Assembly: GCA_030597485.1 (NCBI GenBank)
Contig: JAUVRU010000160.1
Location: 1 to 5,931 of the forward strand
DNA length: 5,931 nucleotides
Reading direction: 5' to 3'
Origin: Anaerolineae bacterium
GTDB taxonomy: Bacteria > Chloroflexota > Anaerolineae > 4572-78 > NAK82
Part shown: positions 1-5,931 of the stretch, piece by piece
Layout of the letters: the number at the start of each line of letters is the position of its first letter
Position numbering within the stretch: the stretch's first letter is position 1
Made by a program: the position numbers and the translations under genes
The notes under the pieces: generated by a model
Database searches by the model: none
What the model saw: the letters and a program-made list of their open reading frames with translations, nothing else
Told to the model about the DNA's origin: nothing

Positions 1-186
1 GAGGCGGAAGGGTCCGATGCGGGCGAGTCTGACGTCGAGGATGTGACGGATCAGGAACCGGAGGCGGACGAGGCTGAGCCGAGTGAGGCACTCGAAGCGG
101 ATTCTGGCGAGGCAGAAGGGTCCGATGCGGGCGAGTCTGACGTCGAGGACGTGACAGATCAGGAGCCGGAGGCGGACGAGGCTGAG
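1..186 (+). repeat. In-frame direct repeat (2 visible copies, 108-base period) in the NusG acidic extension
   Basis: Two 78-base copies lie at 1-78 and 109-186, separated by a 30-base spacer that encodes PSEALEADSG. The period is 36 codons. The copies encode the same 26 residues, beginning EAEGSDAGESDV and ending EPEADEAE. They differ at four bases (6/114, 42/150, 48/156, 57/165). All four are third codon positions and all are synonymous. The first copy abuts the window edge, so more copies may lie upstream. Confidence 0.93.
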
Positions 187-741
187 GCCGAGGAGGCGGA
201 AGTTGTTCAGCGACCTGAGGGCACGGCCTGGTATGTGGTGCACAGCTACTCGGGCTATGAGAACAAGGTAAGAAAGAACCTGGAACATCGCATCGAGTCG
301 ATGGGTATGCAGGACCAGATCTTCCAGGTGATTGTGCCCACCGAGGAAGAGGTAGAGCTGAGAGACGGACAGCGTCGCACCACCGAGCGGCGTGTGTTTC
401 CCGGATACATCCTGGTTGAGCTTCTGTTGAACGACGACACCTGGCATGCGGTGCGCAACACCCCAGGGGTGACTGACTTCGTGCGATCGGGTGACAAGCC
501 CGTCCCGCTGCGCCCGGAGGAGGTTGATAAAATCCTCAGGCGTATGGAGGCTGGAGCCCCCAAGATCAAAGTCAGATTCAGAGGAGGCCAGCAGGTTCGG
601 ATTATCGAAGGTCCCTTCGAAGACTTCATTGGAACGGTGGATGTCATTGACGCCGACCGTGCTCGCGTGCGTGTCTTGGTCAGCATGTTCGGTCGTGAAA
701 CTCCCGTGGAAGTGGACTTTCTGCAAGTAGAGAGAGTGTAG
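1..741 (+). CDS. nusG: Transcription termination/antitermination factor NusG, 5'-partial, with acidic repeat extension
   Basis: NusG binds RNA polymerase through its NGN domain and contacts Rho or ribosomal protein S10 through its KOW domain. The frame is open from base 1 to the TAG at 739-741, so 246 residues are visible and the true start lies upstream. The GTG at 43 sits inside a repeat and is not a convincing start. Residues 1-70 contain no Lys or Arg; 32 of the 70 are Asp or Glu, with Ala, Gly and Ser making up most of the rest. This region is probably disordered. The NGN domain runs from about residue 74 (AWYVVHSYSGYENKV) to about 185 and includes VFPGYILVE at 132-140. The KOW domain is about 192-246 (FRGGQQVRIIEGPFEDFIGTV). 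A typical bacterial NusG is about 180 residues, so the extension is the odd part. Acidic N-terminal extensions are known in Actinobacteria. rplK follows after 39 bases, the usual nusG-rplK arrangement. Identity is certain; the role of the extension is unknown. Confidence 0.96.
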   Translation, partial: EAEGSDAGESDVEDVTDQEPEADEAEPSEALEADSGEAEGSDAGESDVEDVTDQEPEADEAEAEEAEVVQRPEGTAWYVVHSYSGYENKVRKNLEHRIESMGMQDQIFQVIVPTEEEVELRDGQRRTTERRVFPGYILVELLLNDDTWHAVRNTPGVTDFVRSGDKPVPLRPEEVDKILRRMEAGAPKIKVRFRGGQQVRIIEGPFEDFIGTVDVIDADRARVRVLVSMFGRETPVEVDFLQVERV

Positions 742-780
742 AGCCCAATCACCTCTCATGTGATTTGGAGGACTGTCTAG

Positions 781-1206
781 ATGGCCAAGAAGGTGAAGGC
801 AATCATCAAACTGCAAATAGCGGCTGGCAAAGCCAATCCAGCCCCGCCGGTTGGACCAGCACTGGGCCAGCACGGTCTTAACATCATGGCCTTTTGCCAG
901 GAATACAACGCACGTACTATGAGCATGACGGGCTCCATTGTGCCCGTGGAGATCACTGTCTATCAAGATCAGTCATTTTCGTTTATCACCAAGACGCCAC
1001 CTGCCAGTGATCTTCTCAAGAAAATGAGCGGTGTTGAGGGTGGTTCTGCTGAGCCGAACCGGGACAAGGTGGGTACGGTGACCCGGGCTCAGATCCGTGA
1101 GATTGCTCAGATCAAGATGAAGGACTTGAACGCAGTGGACATTGAAGGCGCTATGAGACAGATCGAAGGCAGCGCGCAGAGTATGGGGATTCTGGTCTCG
1201 GACTAG
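781..1206 (+). CDS. rplK: 50S ribosomal protein L11
   Basis: L11 binds the GTPase-associated centre of 23S rRNA at the base of the L7/L12 stalk and takes part in elongation-factor action and in RelA activation. The product is 141 residues, the normal bacterial length. The N-terminal domain begins [20 protein letters not shown] and carries the proline-rich [17 protein letters not shown] segment at about 20-36, which includes the prolines linked to thiostrepton contact. The C-terminal RNA-binding domain (about 72-141) ends with the family signature [24 protein letters not shown]. The ATG has a GGAGG at 767-771 with nine bases between. It lies 39 bases after nusG and 71 bases before rplA, and is probably cotranscribed with both. 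Nothing is abnormal in the protein. Confidence 0.98.
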   Translation: MAKKVKAIIKLQIAAGKANPAPPVGPALGQHGLNIMAFCQEYNARTMSMTGSIVPVEITVYQDQSFSFITKTPPASDLLKKMSGVEGGSAEPNRDKVGTVTRAQIREIAQIKMKDLNAVDIEGAMRQIEGSAQSMGILVSD

Positions 1207-1238
1207 ATCTCAACGGGTGTTTGTTTGTTCTTGTGGGA

Positions 1239-1251
1239 GGACGTTTCGTCC
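1239..1251 (+). other. Small hairpin in the rplK-rplA spacer
   Basis: GGACG (1239-1243) and CGTCC (1247-1251) can form a 5-bp stem with a TTT loop. After an A-G mismatch it can extend by G1237-C1253 and a G-U pair. It lies 11 bases upstream of the rplA Shine-Dalgarno. No U-tract follows, so it is not a terminator. It could affect rplA translation or mRNA stability, but I see no recognisable L1-binding motif. Confidence 0.3.
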
Positions 1252-1277
1252 GCTATACCACCAGGAGGTTTGATTAG

Positions 1278-1991
1278 ATGCCTAAGCGAGGCAAGAAGTA
1301 CCGCGAAGCTGCCGAGAAGGTCGACAGGAACCGGGCCTACCATCCGCCAGAAGCGCTGGAGCTGGTACGGGAGGTCTCCTACGCGGCTTTCGACGCTTCC
1401 ATTGAGGTGCACATGAGAATGGGGCTGGACCCCCGTCACGCTGACCAGCAGGTACGGAGCACCGTATCGTTGCCGCACGGCACGGGACGCACAGTGCGGG
1501 TCTTGGTCTTTGCTGAGGGGGAGGGGGAGAAGGTAGCGCGGGACGCTGGTGCTGACTACGTGGGCAGTGATGACCTTGTGCAGCGAATTCAGGAGGGATG
1601 GTTCGAGTTTGATACAGCTGTTGCCACCCCGCCGATGATGAGCAAGGTGGGACGCCTCGGTCGTGTGCTTGGTCCTCGTGGCCTGATGCCCAGCCCCAAG
1701 GCAGGTACCATCGTGCCAGACGACGATCTGGCGCGGGTGGTCGAGGAGCTGAAGGCCGGTCGGGTGGAGTTCCGTCTGGACAAGACGGCCAACATTCACG
1801 TTCCGATTGGCAAGGCCAGCTTCACCAAAGAGCAGCTGTTCGAGAACTTCTCTGCCCTGATGGAGGCGGTACAGCGTGCCAGGCCGCCCAGCGCCAAAGG
1901 GCAGTACATACATCGGATCGTCGTGACCCCCACGATGGGGCCCGGGATCAAGGTGGACGTTGCTCAAGCCTCCGTGCTGCAAACGGCGTGA
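1278..1991 (+). CDS. rplA: 50S ribosomal protein L1
   Basis: L1 forms the mobile L1 stalk on 23S rRNA at the E site and, in several bacteria, represses its own operon by binding mRNA. The product is 237 residues, close to the usual 225-235. It begins [21 protein letters not shown]. Domain II carries the hallmark [14 protein letters not shown] at residues 131-144. The C-terminal part of domain I has [20 protein letters not shown] and ends with [11 protein letters not shown] at 219-227, matching the family. The ATG is preceded by AGGAGGT at 1263-1269 with eight bases between. The gene sits between L11 and the rplJL leader. A 270-residue open frame on the opposite strand is only a shadow of this conserved gene. 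Confidence 0.98.
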   Translation: MPKRGKKYREAAEKVDRNRAYHPPEALELVREVSYAAFDASIEVHMRMGLDPRHADQQVRSTVSLPHGTGRTVRVLVFAEGEGEKVARDAGADYVGSDDLVQRIQEGWFEFDTAVATPPMMSKVGRLGRVLGPRGLMPSPKAGTIVPDDDLARVVEELKAGRVEFRLDKTANIHVPIGKASFTKEQLFENFSALMEAVQRARPPSAKGQYIHRIVVTPTMGPGIKVDVAQASVLQTA

Positions 1992-2025
1992 AATGGTGAC
2001 CGGGGGCTGATCCAACTGAATATAC

Positions 2026-2121
2026 TGCCCTAGACAGCAGGTGCGTCGACGTGACGCTTAAGCGCCAGGTGTGCGGTTTCTTTGAGCGAGATTCCGTTGC
2101 CAGGGGGGGCCTGCCGAGGCA
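2026..2121 (+). promoter_or_regulatory. Ribosomal protein L10 leader (L10-L12 binding RNA) of rplJL
   Basis: The sequence matches the L10-leader pattern I know: a CTAGACAGCAGGTGC block, a CTTAAGC stretch and a closing CCTGCCGAGGCA block. It folds as an outer stem TGCC (2026-2029) with GGCA (2118-2121), then an asymmetric internal loop (2030-2036 against 2115-2117) holding GA steps like a kink-turn, then GCAGG (2037-2041) with CCTGC (2110-2114). Inside are a hairpin GCGTC/GACGC (2043-2047/2053-2057), a TTAA linker, and a weaker arm GGTG/TGCC plus CGG/CCG (2068-2101). In E. coli and B. subtilis this RNA binds the L10(L12)4 complex for autoregulation. It sits 34 bases after rplA and upstream of rplJ, the expected place. 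No covariance-model search was run. Confidence 0.85.
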
Positions 2122-2182
2122 AGGATGCTGTGACCGGACAGCAGTGTGTTGTCGGTCGCCGAATGTGTCTTTGCATCGGTTG
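2120..2182 (+). promoter_or_regulatory. Candidate antiterminator pairing for the rplJ attenuator
   Basis: Segments just after the L10-leader stem can pair with the 5' arm and loop of the terminator: CAA (2120-2122) with TTG (2180-2182), GATGC (2124-2128) with GCATC (2173-2177), and GACA (2137-2140) with TGTC (2166-2169). This structure excludes the terminator. It also overlaps bases 2120-2121 of the outer L10-leader stem, so protein binding to the leader would disfavour it. A competing local hairpin of 8 bp with one bulged G (2132-2140/2150-2157) also exists. The pairing is discontinuous and is inferred by eye. Confidence 0.4.
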
Positions 2183-2199
2183 GTGCGAAGGCATTTTTT
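2166..2199 (+). terminator. Intrinsic terminator (attenuator) in the rplJL leader
   Basis: Bases 2166-2177 pair with 2182-2193 in an uninterrupted 12-bp stem (nine Watson-Crick and three G-U pairs) closed by a GGTT tetraloop. Six T residues at 2194-2199 follow at once. This is a textbook Rho-independent terminator, yet it lies inside the leader about 200 bases upstream of rplJ. It therefore most likely acts as a conditional attenuator controlled by the adjacent L10 leader, although it could simply end part of the rplK-rplA transcription. Confidence 0.85.
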
Positions 2200-2380
2200 G
2201 ATGCTCGGATTGTTGGGAAGGCGTTTCTTGGGTGAGTTGCGTGTCAGTGGCGGAGAGCCGGTTGTTTTCGGGTGTGGGAAGAGCTGGTCACCCGGGTGGC
2301 CGTGCTCGGGACCGGTTGAATGGCGAGACCGCGAGGGTGGCCTTGCCCGAGTGTCTTGAATCTACGTCAAATCACAGTAC
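2200..2380 (+). other. Unexplained leader between attenuator and rplJ Shine-Dalgarno
   Basis: I see no gene here; the one longer open frame crosses the structured leader and has no family resemblance. The stretch is G-rich. GGTCACCC (2286-2293) can pair over 8 bp (one G-U) with GGGTGGCC at 2335-2342, and the same octamer also occurs at 2294-2301. CTCGGG (2305-2310) can pair with CCCGAG (2346-2351). The 2286/2335 and 2305/2346 pairings interleave, so they would exclude each other or form a pseudoknot. I see no convincing -35/-10 pair, so I cannot call a promoter. Confidence 0.4.
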
Positions 2381-2390
2381 AAGGAGGTGA
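2381..2390 (+). promoter_or_regulatory. Perfect Shine-Dalgarno of rplJ
   Basis: AAGGAGGTGA is complementary over ten bases to the common bacterial 16S rRNA 3' end. Nine bases separate its AGGAGG core from the TTG at 2397, which supports that codon as the start of L10. Part of the site (GTGAT, 2387-2391) could pair with ATCAC at 2371-2375, leaving AGGAG in an 11-base loop. Confidence 0.85.
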
Positions 2391-2396
2391 TACAGA

Positions 2397-2936
2397 TTGG
2401 CGATTACACGTGAGAAGAAGAAGCAGATGGTTGCCGCGTATGTGGATGCTCTCTCCGGGAGCAAGGCAGTTTTTCTTACAGACTATCGGGGCCTTTCCGT
2501 TTCCGGTCTGCAAGATCTGCGGGCCAAGGTCCGAGAGGTGGGTGGTGGTCACCTGGTTGTGAAGAACACGTTGGTGGCCCGAGCTCTGAAGGAGGCACAT
2601 CTCCCCGTACCTGAGGAGATGCTTCAGGGACCGGTGGCTCTCAGTTTCGCCTACGAGGAGATACCTTCCCTTGCCAAAGTCCTGAGGGACTTTGCCAAGG
2701 ATACCGAAATTATGGAGGTGAAGGGTGGAATCCTGGATGGCGAACTGTTGAGCCAGTCTCAGGTTGAATCCCTGGCCGACATGCCGCCTCGCGAGGTGGT
2801 TATGGCTCAGTTGCTGGGCTTGATCCAACAACCGGGCAATCAAGCGGCGTCCATTGTCAACGCCGTCGGCAGCAAACTGGCAGCCACACTCAAGGCATAT
2901 GCGGATCAACTGCAGAGTGCTGAGGCTGCTGCTTAG
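2397..2936 (+). CDS. rplJ: 50S ribosomal protein L10
   Basis: L10 anchors the L7/L12 dimers to the GTPase-associated region of the large subunit and, as the L10(L12)n complex, represses its own mRNA. The product is 179 residues, normal for the family. The start is TTG at 2397, chosen because it gives the typical MAITREKKKQMVAAY opening, has a perfect Shine-Dalgarno nine bases upstream, and has no ATG or GTG nearby. Family motifs are FLTDYRGLSV (26-35) and the RNA-binding segment VVKNTLVARAL (54-64). The C-terminal helix that carries the L12 dimers is about 140-179, ending in an Ala-rich tail. The gene is preceded by the L10 leader and attenuator and followed by rplL after 47 bases. The weak start codon behind a strong Shine-Dalgarno may matter for the L10:L12 ratio (inference). 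Confidence 0.97.
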   Translation: MAITREKKKQMVAAYVDALSGSKAVFLTDYRGLSVSGLQDLRAKVREVGGGHLVVKNTLVARALKEAHLPVPEEMLQGPVALSFAYEEIPSLAKVLRDFAKDTEIMEVKGGILDGELLSQSQVESLADMPPREVVMAQLLGLIQQPGNQAASIVNAVGSKLAATLKAYADQLQSAEAAA

Positions 2937-2983
2937 CCCTGGTTGTTTTCTCTCATCAATATCACAGGAGGATACTTTAGACA

Positions 2984-3361
2984 ATGGCTGATTTGGAGAA
3001 GATCGCGGAAGAAATCCAGAACCTCACCCTGCTGGAAGCTGGAGAGCTGGTCAAGGTGTTGGAAGACAAGCTTGGCGTGACAGCTGCTGCCCCCGTGGCT
3101 GTGGCCGCCGTGCCGGGTGCCGCTGCACCGCAGGAAGAAGCGGAAGAGCAGACCGAATTCGATGTGGTGTTGACGGAAATCGGCGCCAAGAAGATACAGG
3201 TCATCAAGGTGGTACGTCAGCTGACAGAGCTGGGTCTGAAGGAGTCGAAAGACCTGGTTGACGGAGCGCCCAGCACTGTTCTGGAGGCGGTGGCCAAGGA
3301 AGCGGCGGAAGACGCCAAGAACAAGATGGAGGCCGAAGGCGCCACCGTCGAGATCAAGTAG
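2984..3361 (+). CDS. rplL: 50S ribosomal protein L7/L12
   Basis: L7/L12 forms the flexible multimeric stalk that recruits and stimulates the translational GTPases (EF-Tu, EF-G, IF2, RF3). The product is 125 residues, normal length. The N-terminal dimerisation and L10-binding domain is about 1-31 ([22 protein letters not shown]), followed by an Ala/Pro/Glu-rich hinge at about 33-57. The globular factor-binding domain is 58-125, with the conserved [20 protein letters not shown] stretch from residue 69 and LVDGAP at 91-96. The ATG has an AGGAGG at 2966-2971 with a rather long 12-base gap. It is the last gene of the plus-strand block; unlike in most bacteria, rpoB does not follow. Identity is certain. 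Confidence 0.98.
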   Translation: MADLEKIAEEIQNLTLLEAGELVKVLEDKLGVTAAAPVAVAAVPGAAAPQEEAEEQTEFDVVLTEIGAKKIQVIKVVRQLTELGLKESKDLVDGAPSTVLEAVAKEAAEDAKNKMEAEGATVEIK

Positions 3362-3418
3362 GACCCCATCTACACCCATCCTGTCTGGCATTCAGGATTG
3401 CGGCTGACCGGCGGTCTG

Positions 3419-3456
3419 GAGCCCTTCTCCAGCGATACATCTGAGGGGAAGGGCTC
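3419..3456. terminator. Hairpin between convergent rplL and the fusion gene; probable shared terminator
   Basis: Bases 3419-3430 pair with 3445-3456 in a 12-bp GC-rich stem containing one G-T wobble, with a 14-base loop. It begins 3 bases past the minus-strand stop codon and 57 bases past the rplL stop. Neither side has a good T-tract: the plus-strand tail reads GGGCTATTTC. It may therefore be a weak or Rho-assisted terminator, or a 3'-end-stabilising hairpin, for both transcripts. A smaller 6-bp stem (3378-3383/3393-3398) lies closer to rplL. Confidence 0.6.
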
Positions 3457-3459
3457 GGG

Positions 3460-5931
3460 CTATTTCTGCAGATCCGCGACCACGTCCACGATTCTGGTTA
3501 TCAGCGCCTCAGCCTGGGACTGAGAGGCGGCTTCCGCATATATCTGGAACAGTGGGAAATCCGGGTCAGGCAGCAGAAGCACCCAATCGGTTTTGTTGAA
3601 TCTGACTTTGATACCGTCGGTTGTGTCTATCTGGTCCTGATGGAAATGCTGATTGAGGCGTCGCATAACGATGCCTTTGGCCTCCCAGGGGCAGGAAACG
3701 GTCTGGCGTTCCATGTGGAATGGCGGCAGCCCGGCAACCACCTCCGAGAGGGTAGTCTGCTGCAAGGCCAGAGACTCCAACAGCTTTGCGGTTGCCATAA
3801 GCCCATCGCTGGTCGCCTGGAACCCGGGGAATATGAACTCGCCACTGCCATTTGCGGCCATCACCACCGGCTGGTCGTGGGCGACCCTTGTCCAGGTATA
3901 TTGGTCCACTTTGGTACGGATCACGCGACCCCCGTGCTGAGCGGCAATCAGCTCGAATTTGTCCGGCATCTTGACCGGCACCGCAACAGCACCGCCAGGG
4001 GAGGAGCGCAGGGCCAGTTCCGTCATGGCCATGGCTGCTACAGCATTCGACAAGGATTGGCCCCGATCATCCACCAGCCAGATCCTCTCGCCAGCAACAT
4101 CAAAGCGCAGGCCAAAGTGGGTGTTCAGCGTGGAGGTGATAATTCCCAGGCGCTCCAGGTCTGACCGAAACTCGTGGGGCTGAATCGCCATACGCGACTC
4201 GTCAACGTTGGCGTTCAAGGCGACCACGTTGCAGTTGAGCTCATTGAGGATATTGGGTAGCACCGTCGCAACAGGTGAGTTTGCGTAGTCAACGACAATG
4301 TAGAATTGTTGTGCTTGAATGGCTTCTCGGTTGACGTATTGTAGGAATTCCTGAGTATACGACTCTGTTACCTCTGCGGCGTAGTTGATGGCCCCGATTT
4401 CGTCCAGGTAAACGCGACGGAAGTCTTCTCGGAAAAAGCATTGCTCAACGCGGCGCTTATGGGGGTCGTCCAGATTGAACCCGTTGGCATCGAAGAACCG
4501 GACGTCTACCATTCTCTCGTCGAAGGGCGAGAGACGGACATGCACGCCGGCAACTGCGTCGGAGTGACCGGTGTAGTGACGGGCGACGGGGATGGGCTGC
4601 GTGCCCAGGTCCCACACGTCGTTTCCGGTTGAGGGCAGGCCAGAAATGATCGCTCGCTTCAGCATGCGTGGACTGCGGTGGGGGTCTCGATTGATGGTGA
4701 CTGGCGCGCCCTTGGGCAGGGTGGTGCCAAAGGCCGTTCCCAGCCGGGCTGCGAATTCCGGCGTCAGGTCCACGTTGACCACACCAGTCACTCCGTGCTG
4801 GCCAAACAGGACACGCCGTCCTTGTGATCCCCAGATGATGCTGTTTTTCACCGCTGCTCCAGCTTCCACTTCTTTGCCCGGCCACACCTTCACATTGGGG
4901 TGGATGACCGCCCCTCTGCCAATCAGGGTATTGTCGCCAATGACGGCTCCCTCCAGGATGATCGACTTGGCTCGTATGTTGCACTGCGAACAGATGATGG
5001 CACCCCGTACTTCAGCTGATTCGCCCACGTAGCAATGACTCCAGATGGCGGCTCGCTCTATCTGGGCCCGATTGTCAATGATCGTGTAATCACGCACGAC
5101 GGCCGGCCCGTAGATCAGGGCACCTCCTCTGACCTTCACCTCGTTCCCGAGATAAACTGGCCCGTAGAGGGCAGCATCGGGCGCGATTTCCACGTCCTCA
5201 CCGACCCAGACGCCACCGCCCAGATGGCGACCGAGTTTGATGTGACTTATCTTGCCTTCCAATACGTCGTTGGTGGATTCCATGTAGGTTTGGACCGTGC
5301 CCACATCGCACCAGTAGTCCTCGGTAGTGTAGCCAAACAGGTGGGCACCGCGCTCGAGCAGCGGCGGCAATACGTCTTCTGAGAAGTCGTAATCCTCGTT
5401 CGGTTTCAGGTCATCCAACACTTCAGGCTCCAAGACGTATATGCCGGTGTTGGCCGTGTCCGAGATAACCTGGCCCCAGCTGGGTTTCTCCAGGAACTGT
5501 GTGACCCGCCCTCCGGAATCCGTGATCACCACTCCGTAATCGAGCGGGTCGCCAACGTGCTTCAGAGTGAGTGTAGCGAGAGCCCGATTGTCGCGGTGAA
5601 ACTGCACAATAGCGGACAAGTCAATGTCTGTTACCGCGTCGCCGCTGATGACAAGGAAGGTCTCGTCGAGGAATGGCTGTGCGTTCTTCACGCTGCCAGC
5701 GGTGCCCAGCGGTGTGTCTTCCACTGAATAGCGAATGGGAATGCCGACACTGCTGCCATCCCCGAAGTAGTCCTGGATGTGATCGGCCAGATGCTGAACG
5801 GTGATAATGACCTCGGAGAAGTCGTGTCTCTTCAGCAGGTCGAGGATATGGTGAAGCACCGGTTTGTTCACCATAGGGACCAACGGTTTGGGGCGCGCGA
5901 TTGTCAGTGGGCGAAGCCGCGAACCCGAACC
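3460..5931 (-). CDS. Sugar nucleotidyltransferase / hexapeptide-repeat / phosphohexomutase-like fusion, 5'-partial (mannose-1-phosphate guanylyltransferase family)
   Basis: The frame is open from the right edge to the stop at 3462-3460, giving 823 visible residues. The edge cuts the N-terminal nucleotide-binding loop: the first visible residues, [16 protein letters not shown], are the end of the usual GGxGxRLRPLT motif, so only about eight to ten residues should be missing. The TTG at 5883-5881 is internal. Domain 1 (about 1-235) is a nucleotidyltransferase with [11 protein letters not shown] (metal Asp at 98), [17 protein letters not shown] and YWCDVGT (Asp 209). Domain 2 (about 235-370) has hexapeptide repeats of the left-handed beta-helix type. 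Domain 3 (about 390-823) has a phosphomannomutase/phosphoglucomutase layout, with Ser 468 where the phosphoserine should be, but other active-site loops are altered. Domain 1 should make a nucleotide sugar (GDP-mannose by family name) for cell-surface glycans; the exact substrate cannot be read from sequence. It converges on rplL and shows no link to translation. Confidence 0.92.
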   Translation of the reverse strand, partial: GSGSRLRPLTIARPKPLVPMVNKPVLHHILDLLKRHDFSEVIITVQHLADHIQDYFGDGSSVGIPIRYSVEDTPLGTAGSVKNAQPFLDETFLVISGDAVTDIDLSAIVQFHRDNRALATLTLKHVGDPLDYGVVITDSGGRVTQFLEKPSWGQVISDTANTGIYVLEPEVLDDLKPNEDYDFSEDVLPPLLERGAHLFGYTTEDYWCDVGTVQTYMESTNDVLEGKISHIKLGRHLGGGVWVGEDVEIAPDAALYGPVYLGNEVKVRGGALIYGPAVVRDYTIIDNRAQIERAAIWSHCYVGESAEVRGAIICSQCNIRAKSIILEGAVIGDNTLIGRGAVIHPNVKVWPGKEVEAGAAVKNSIIWGSQGRRVLFGQHGVTGVVNVDLTPEFAARLGTAFGTTLPKGAPVTINRDPHRSPRMLKRAIISGLPSTGNDVWDLGTQPIPVARHYTGHSDAVAGVHVRLSPFDERMVDVRFFDANGFNLDDPHKRRVEQCFFREDFRRVYLDEIGAINYAAEVTESYTQEFLQYVNREAIQAQQFYIVVDYANSPVATVLPNILNELNCNVVALNANVDESRMAIQPHEFRSDLERLGIITSTLNTHFGLRFDVAGERIWLVDDRGQSLSNAVAAMAMTELALRSSPGGAVAVPVKMPDKFELIAAQHGGRVIRTKVDQYTWTRVAHDQPVVMAANGSGEFIFPGFQATSDGLMATAKLLESLALQQTTLSEVVAGLPPFHMERQTVSCPWEAKGIVMRRLNQHFHQDQIDTTDGIKVRFNKTDWVLLLPDPDFPLFQIYAEAASQSQAEALITRIVDVVADLQK

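Noticed and set aside
43..45. GTG as the start of NusG
   Set aside because: It lies inside a repeat whose coding continues to base 1 with the same acidic residues, and no Shine-Dalgarno is placed before it.
747..765. AATCAC/GTGATT hairpin upstream of the rplK Shine-Dalgarno
   Set aside because: Only 6 bp with A-T ends and a 7-base loop; too weak and too likely by chance to call a regulatory site.
1203..2015. 270-residue open frame antisense to rplA
   Set aside because: Shadow of a highly conserved ribosomal protein gene; the translation has no recognisable domain.
1996..2026. Possible promoter: GTGACC, 19-base gap, TATACT
   Set aside because: The -10-like hexamer is good, but the spacer is long and the -35 matches only four of six. 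Transcription from it would start near 2032, inside the L10 leader, and would remove the 5' strand of its outer stem.
2051..2359. 102-residue open frame in the rplA-rplJ gap
   Set aside because: It runs through the L10 leader and the intrinsic terminator, has no family resemblance and no good ribosome-binding site. The RNA structure explains this sequence better.
3640..4164. 174-residue plus-strand open frame opposite the fusion gene
   Set aside because: Antisense shadow of the conserved mutase-like domain, with low-complexity His/Arg/Gly-rich translation.
5881..5883. TTG as the start of the minus-strand fusion gene
   Set aside because: The frame continues upstream to the window edge and encodes the conserved [16 protein letters not shown] nucleotide-binding segment, so the true start lies outside the window.

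Overview
The window (about 57% G+C by eye) carries a bacterial ribosomal-protein/transcription-factor block on the plus strand, then a large convergent gene on the minus strand. Plus-strand order is nusG (5' end outside the window), rplK (L11), rplA (L1), a 405-base gap holding an RNA control element, rplJ (L10) and rplL (L7/L12). This is the classic L11-L1-L10-L12 order. rpoB does not follow rplL: a strand switch comes directly after it. The minus-strand gene is a sugar-nucleotidyltransferase / hexapeptide-repeat / phosphohexomutase-like fusion, a type I know from Cyanobacteria, Actinobacteria and Chloroflexi-like bacteria. The acidic N-terminal extension on NusG, the missing rpoB and the fusion gene together suggest a Chloroflexota-like organism. 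That is inference from gene content, not proof.

Region by region. 1-741: NusG with a very acidic N-terminal extension built from a 36-codon repeat period; the frame is open to the left edge. 781-1206: L11. 1278-1991: L1. 1992-2396: untranslated leader of rplJL. It contains a recognisable L10-leader fold with a kink-turn-like internal loop (about 2026-2121), followed by a strong intrinsic terminator (2166-2199) and a candidate antiterminator that competes with both. After that come about 180 bases of unexplained leader and a perfect 10-base Shine-Dalgarno. 2397-2936: L10, starting at TTG. 2984-3361: L7/L12. 3419-3456: a 12-bp hairpin between the convergent genes. 3460-5931 (minus): the fusion gene, cut by the right edge only a few residues short of its N-terminus.

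How the parts work together. L11, L1 and the L10(L12)n stalk make up the factor-binding side of the 50S subunit, and NusG couples RNA polymerase to the ribosome or to Rho. The leader suggests that rplJL is autoregulated by L10-L12 through transcription attenuation, as established for Bacillus subtilis rplJL. The fusion protein is unrelated to translation and probably serves sugar-nucleotide supply for glycans; its mutase-like half has lost several standard active-site motifs.

I see no mobile element, CRISPR array, tRNA or rRNA gene. The most informative parts of the window are the L10-leader attenuator, the NusG repeat extension and the degenerate mutase domain.
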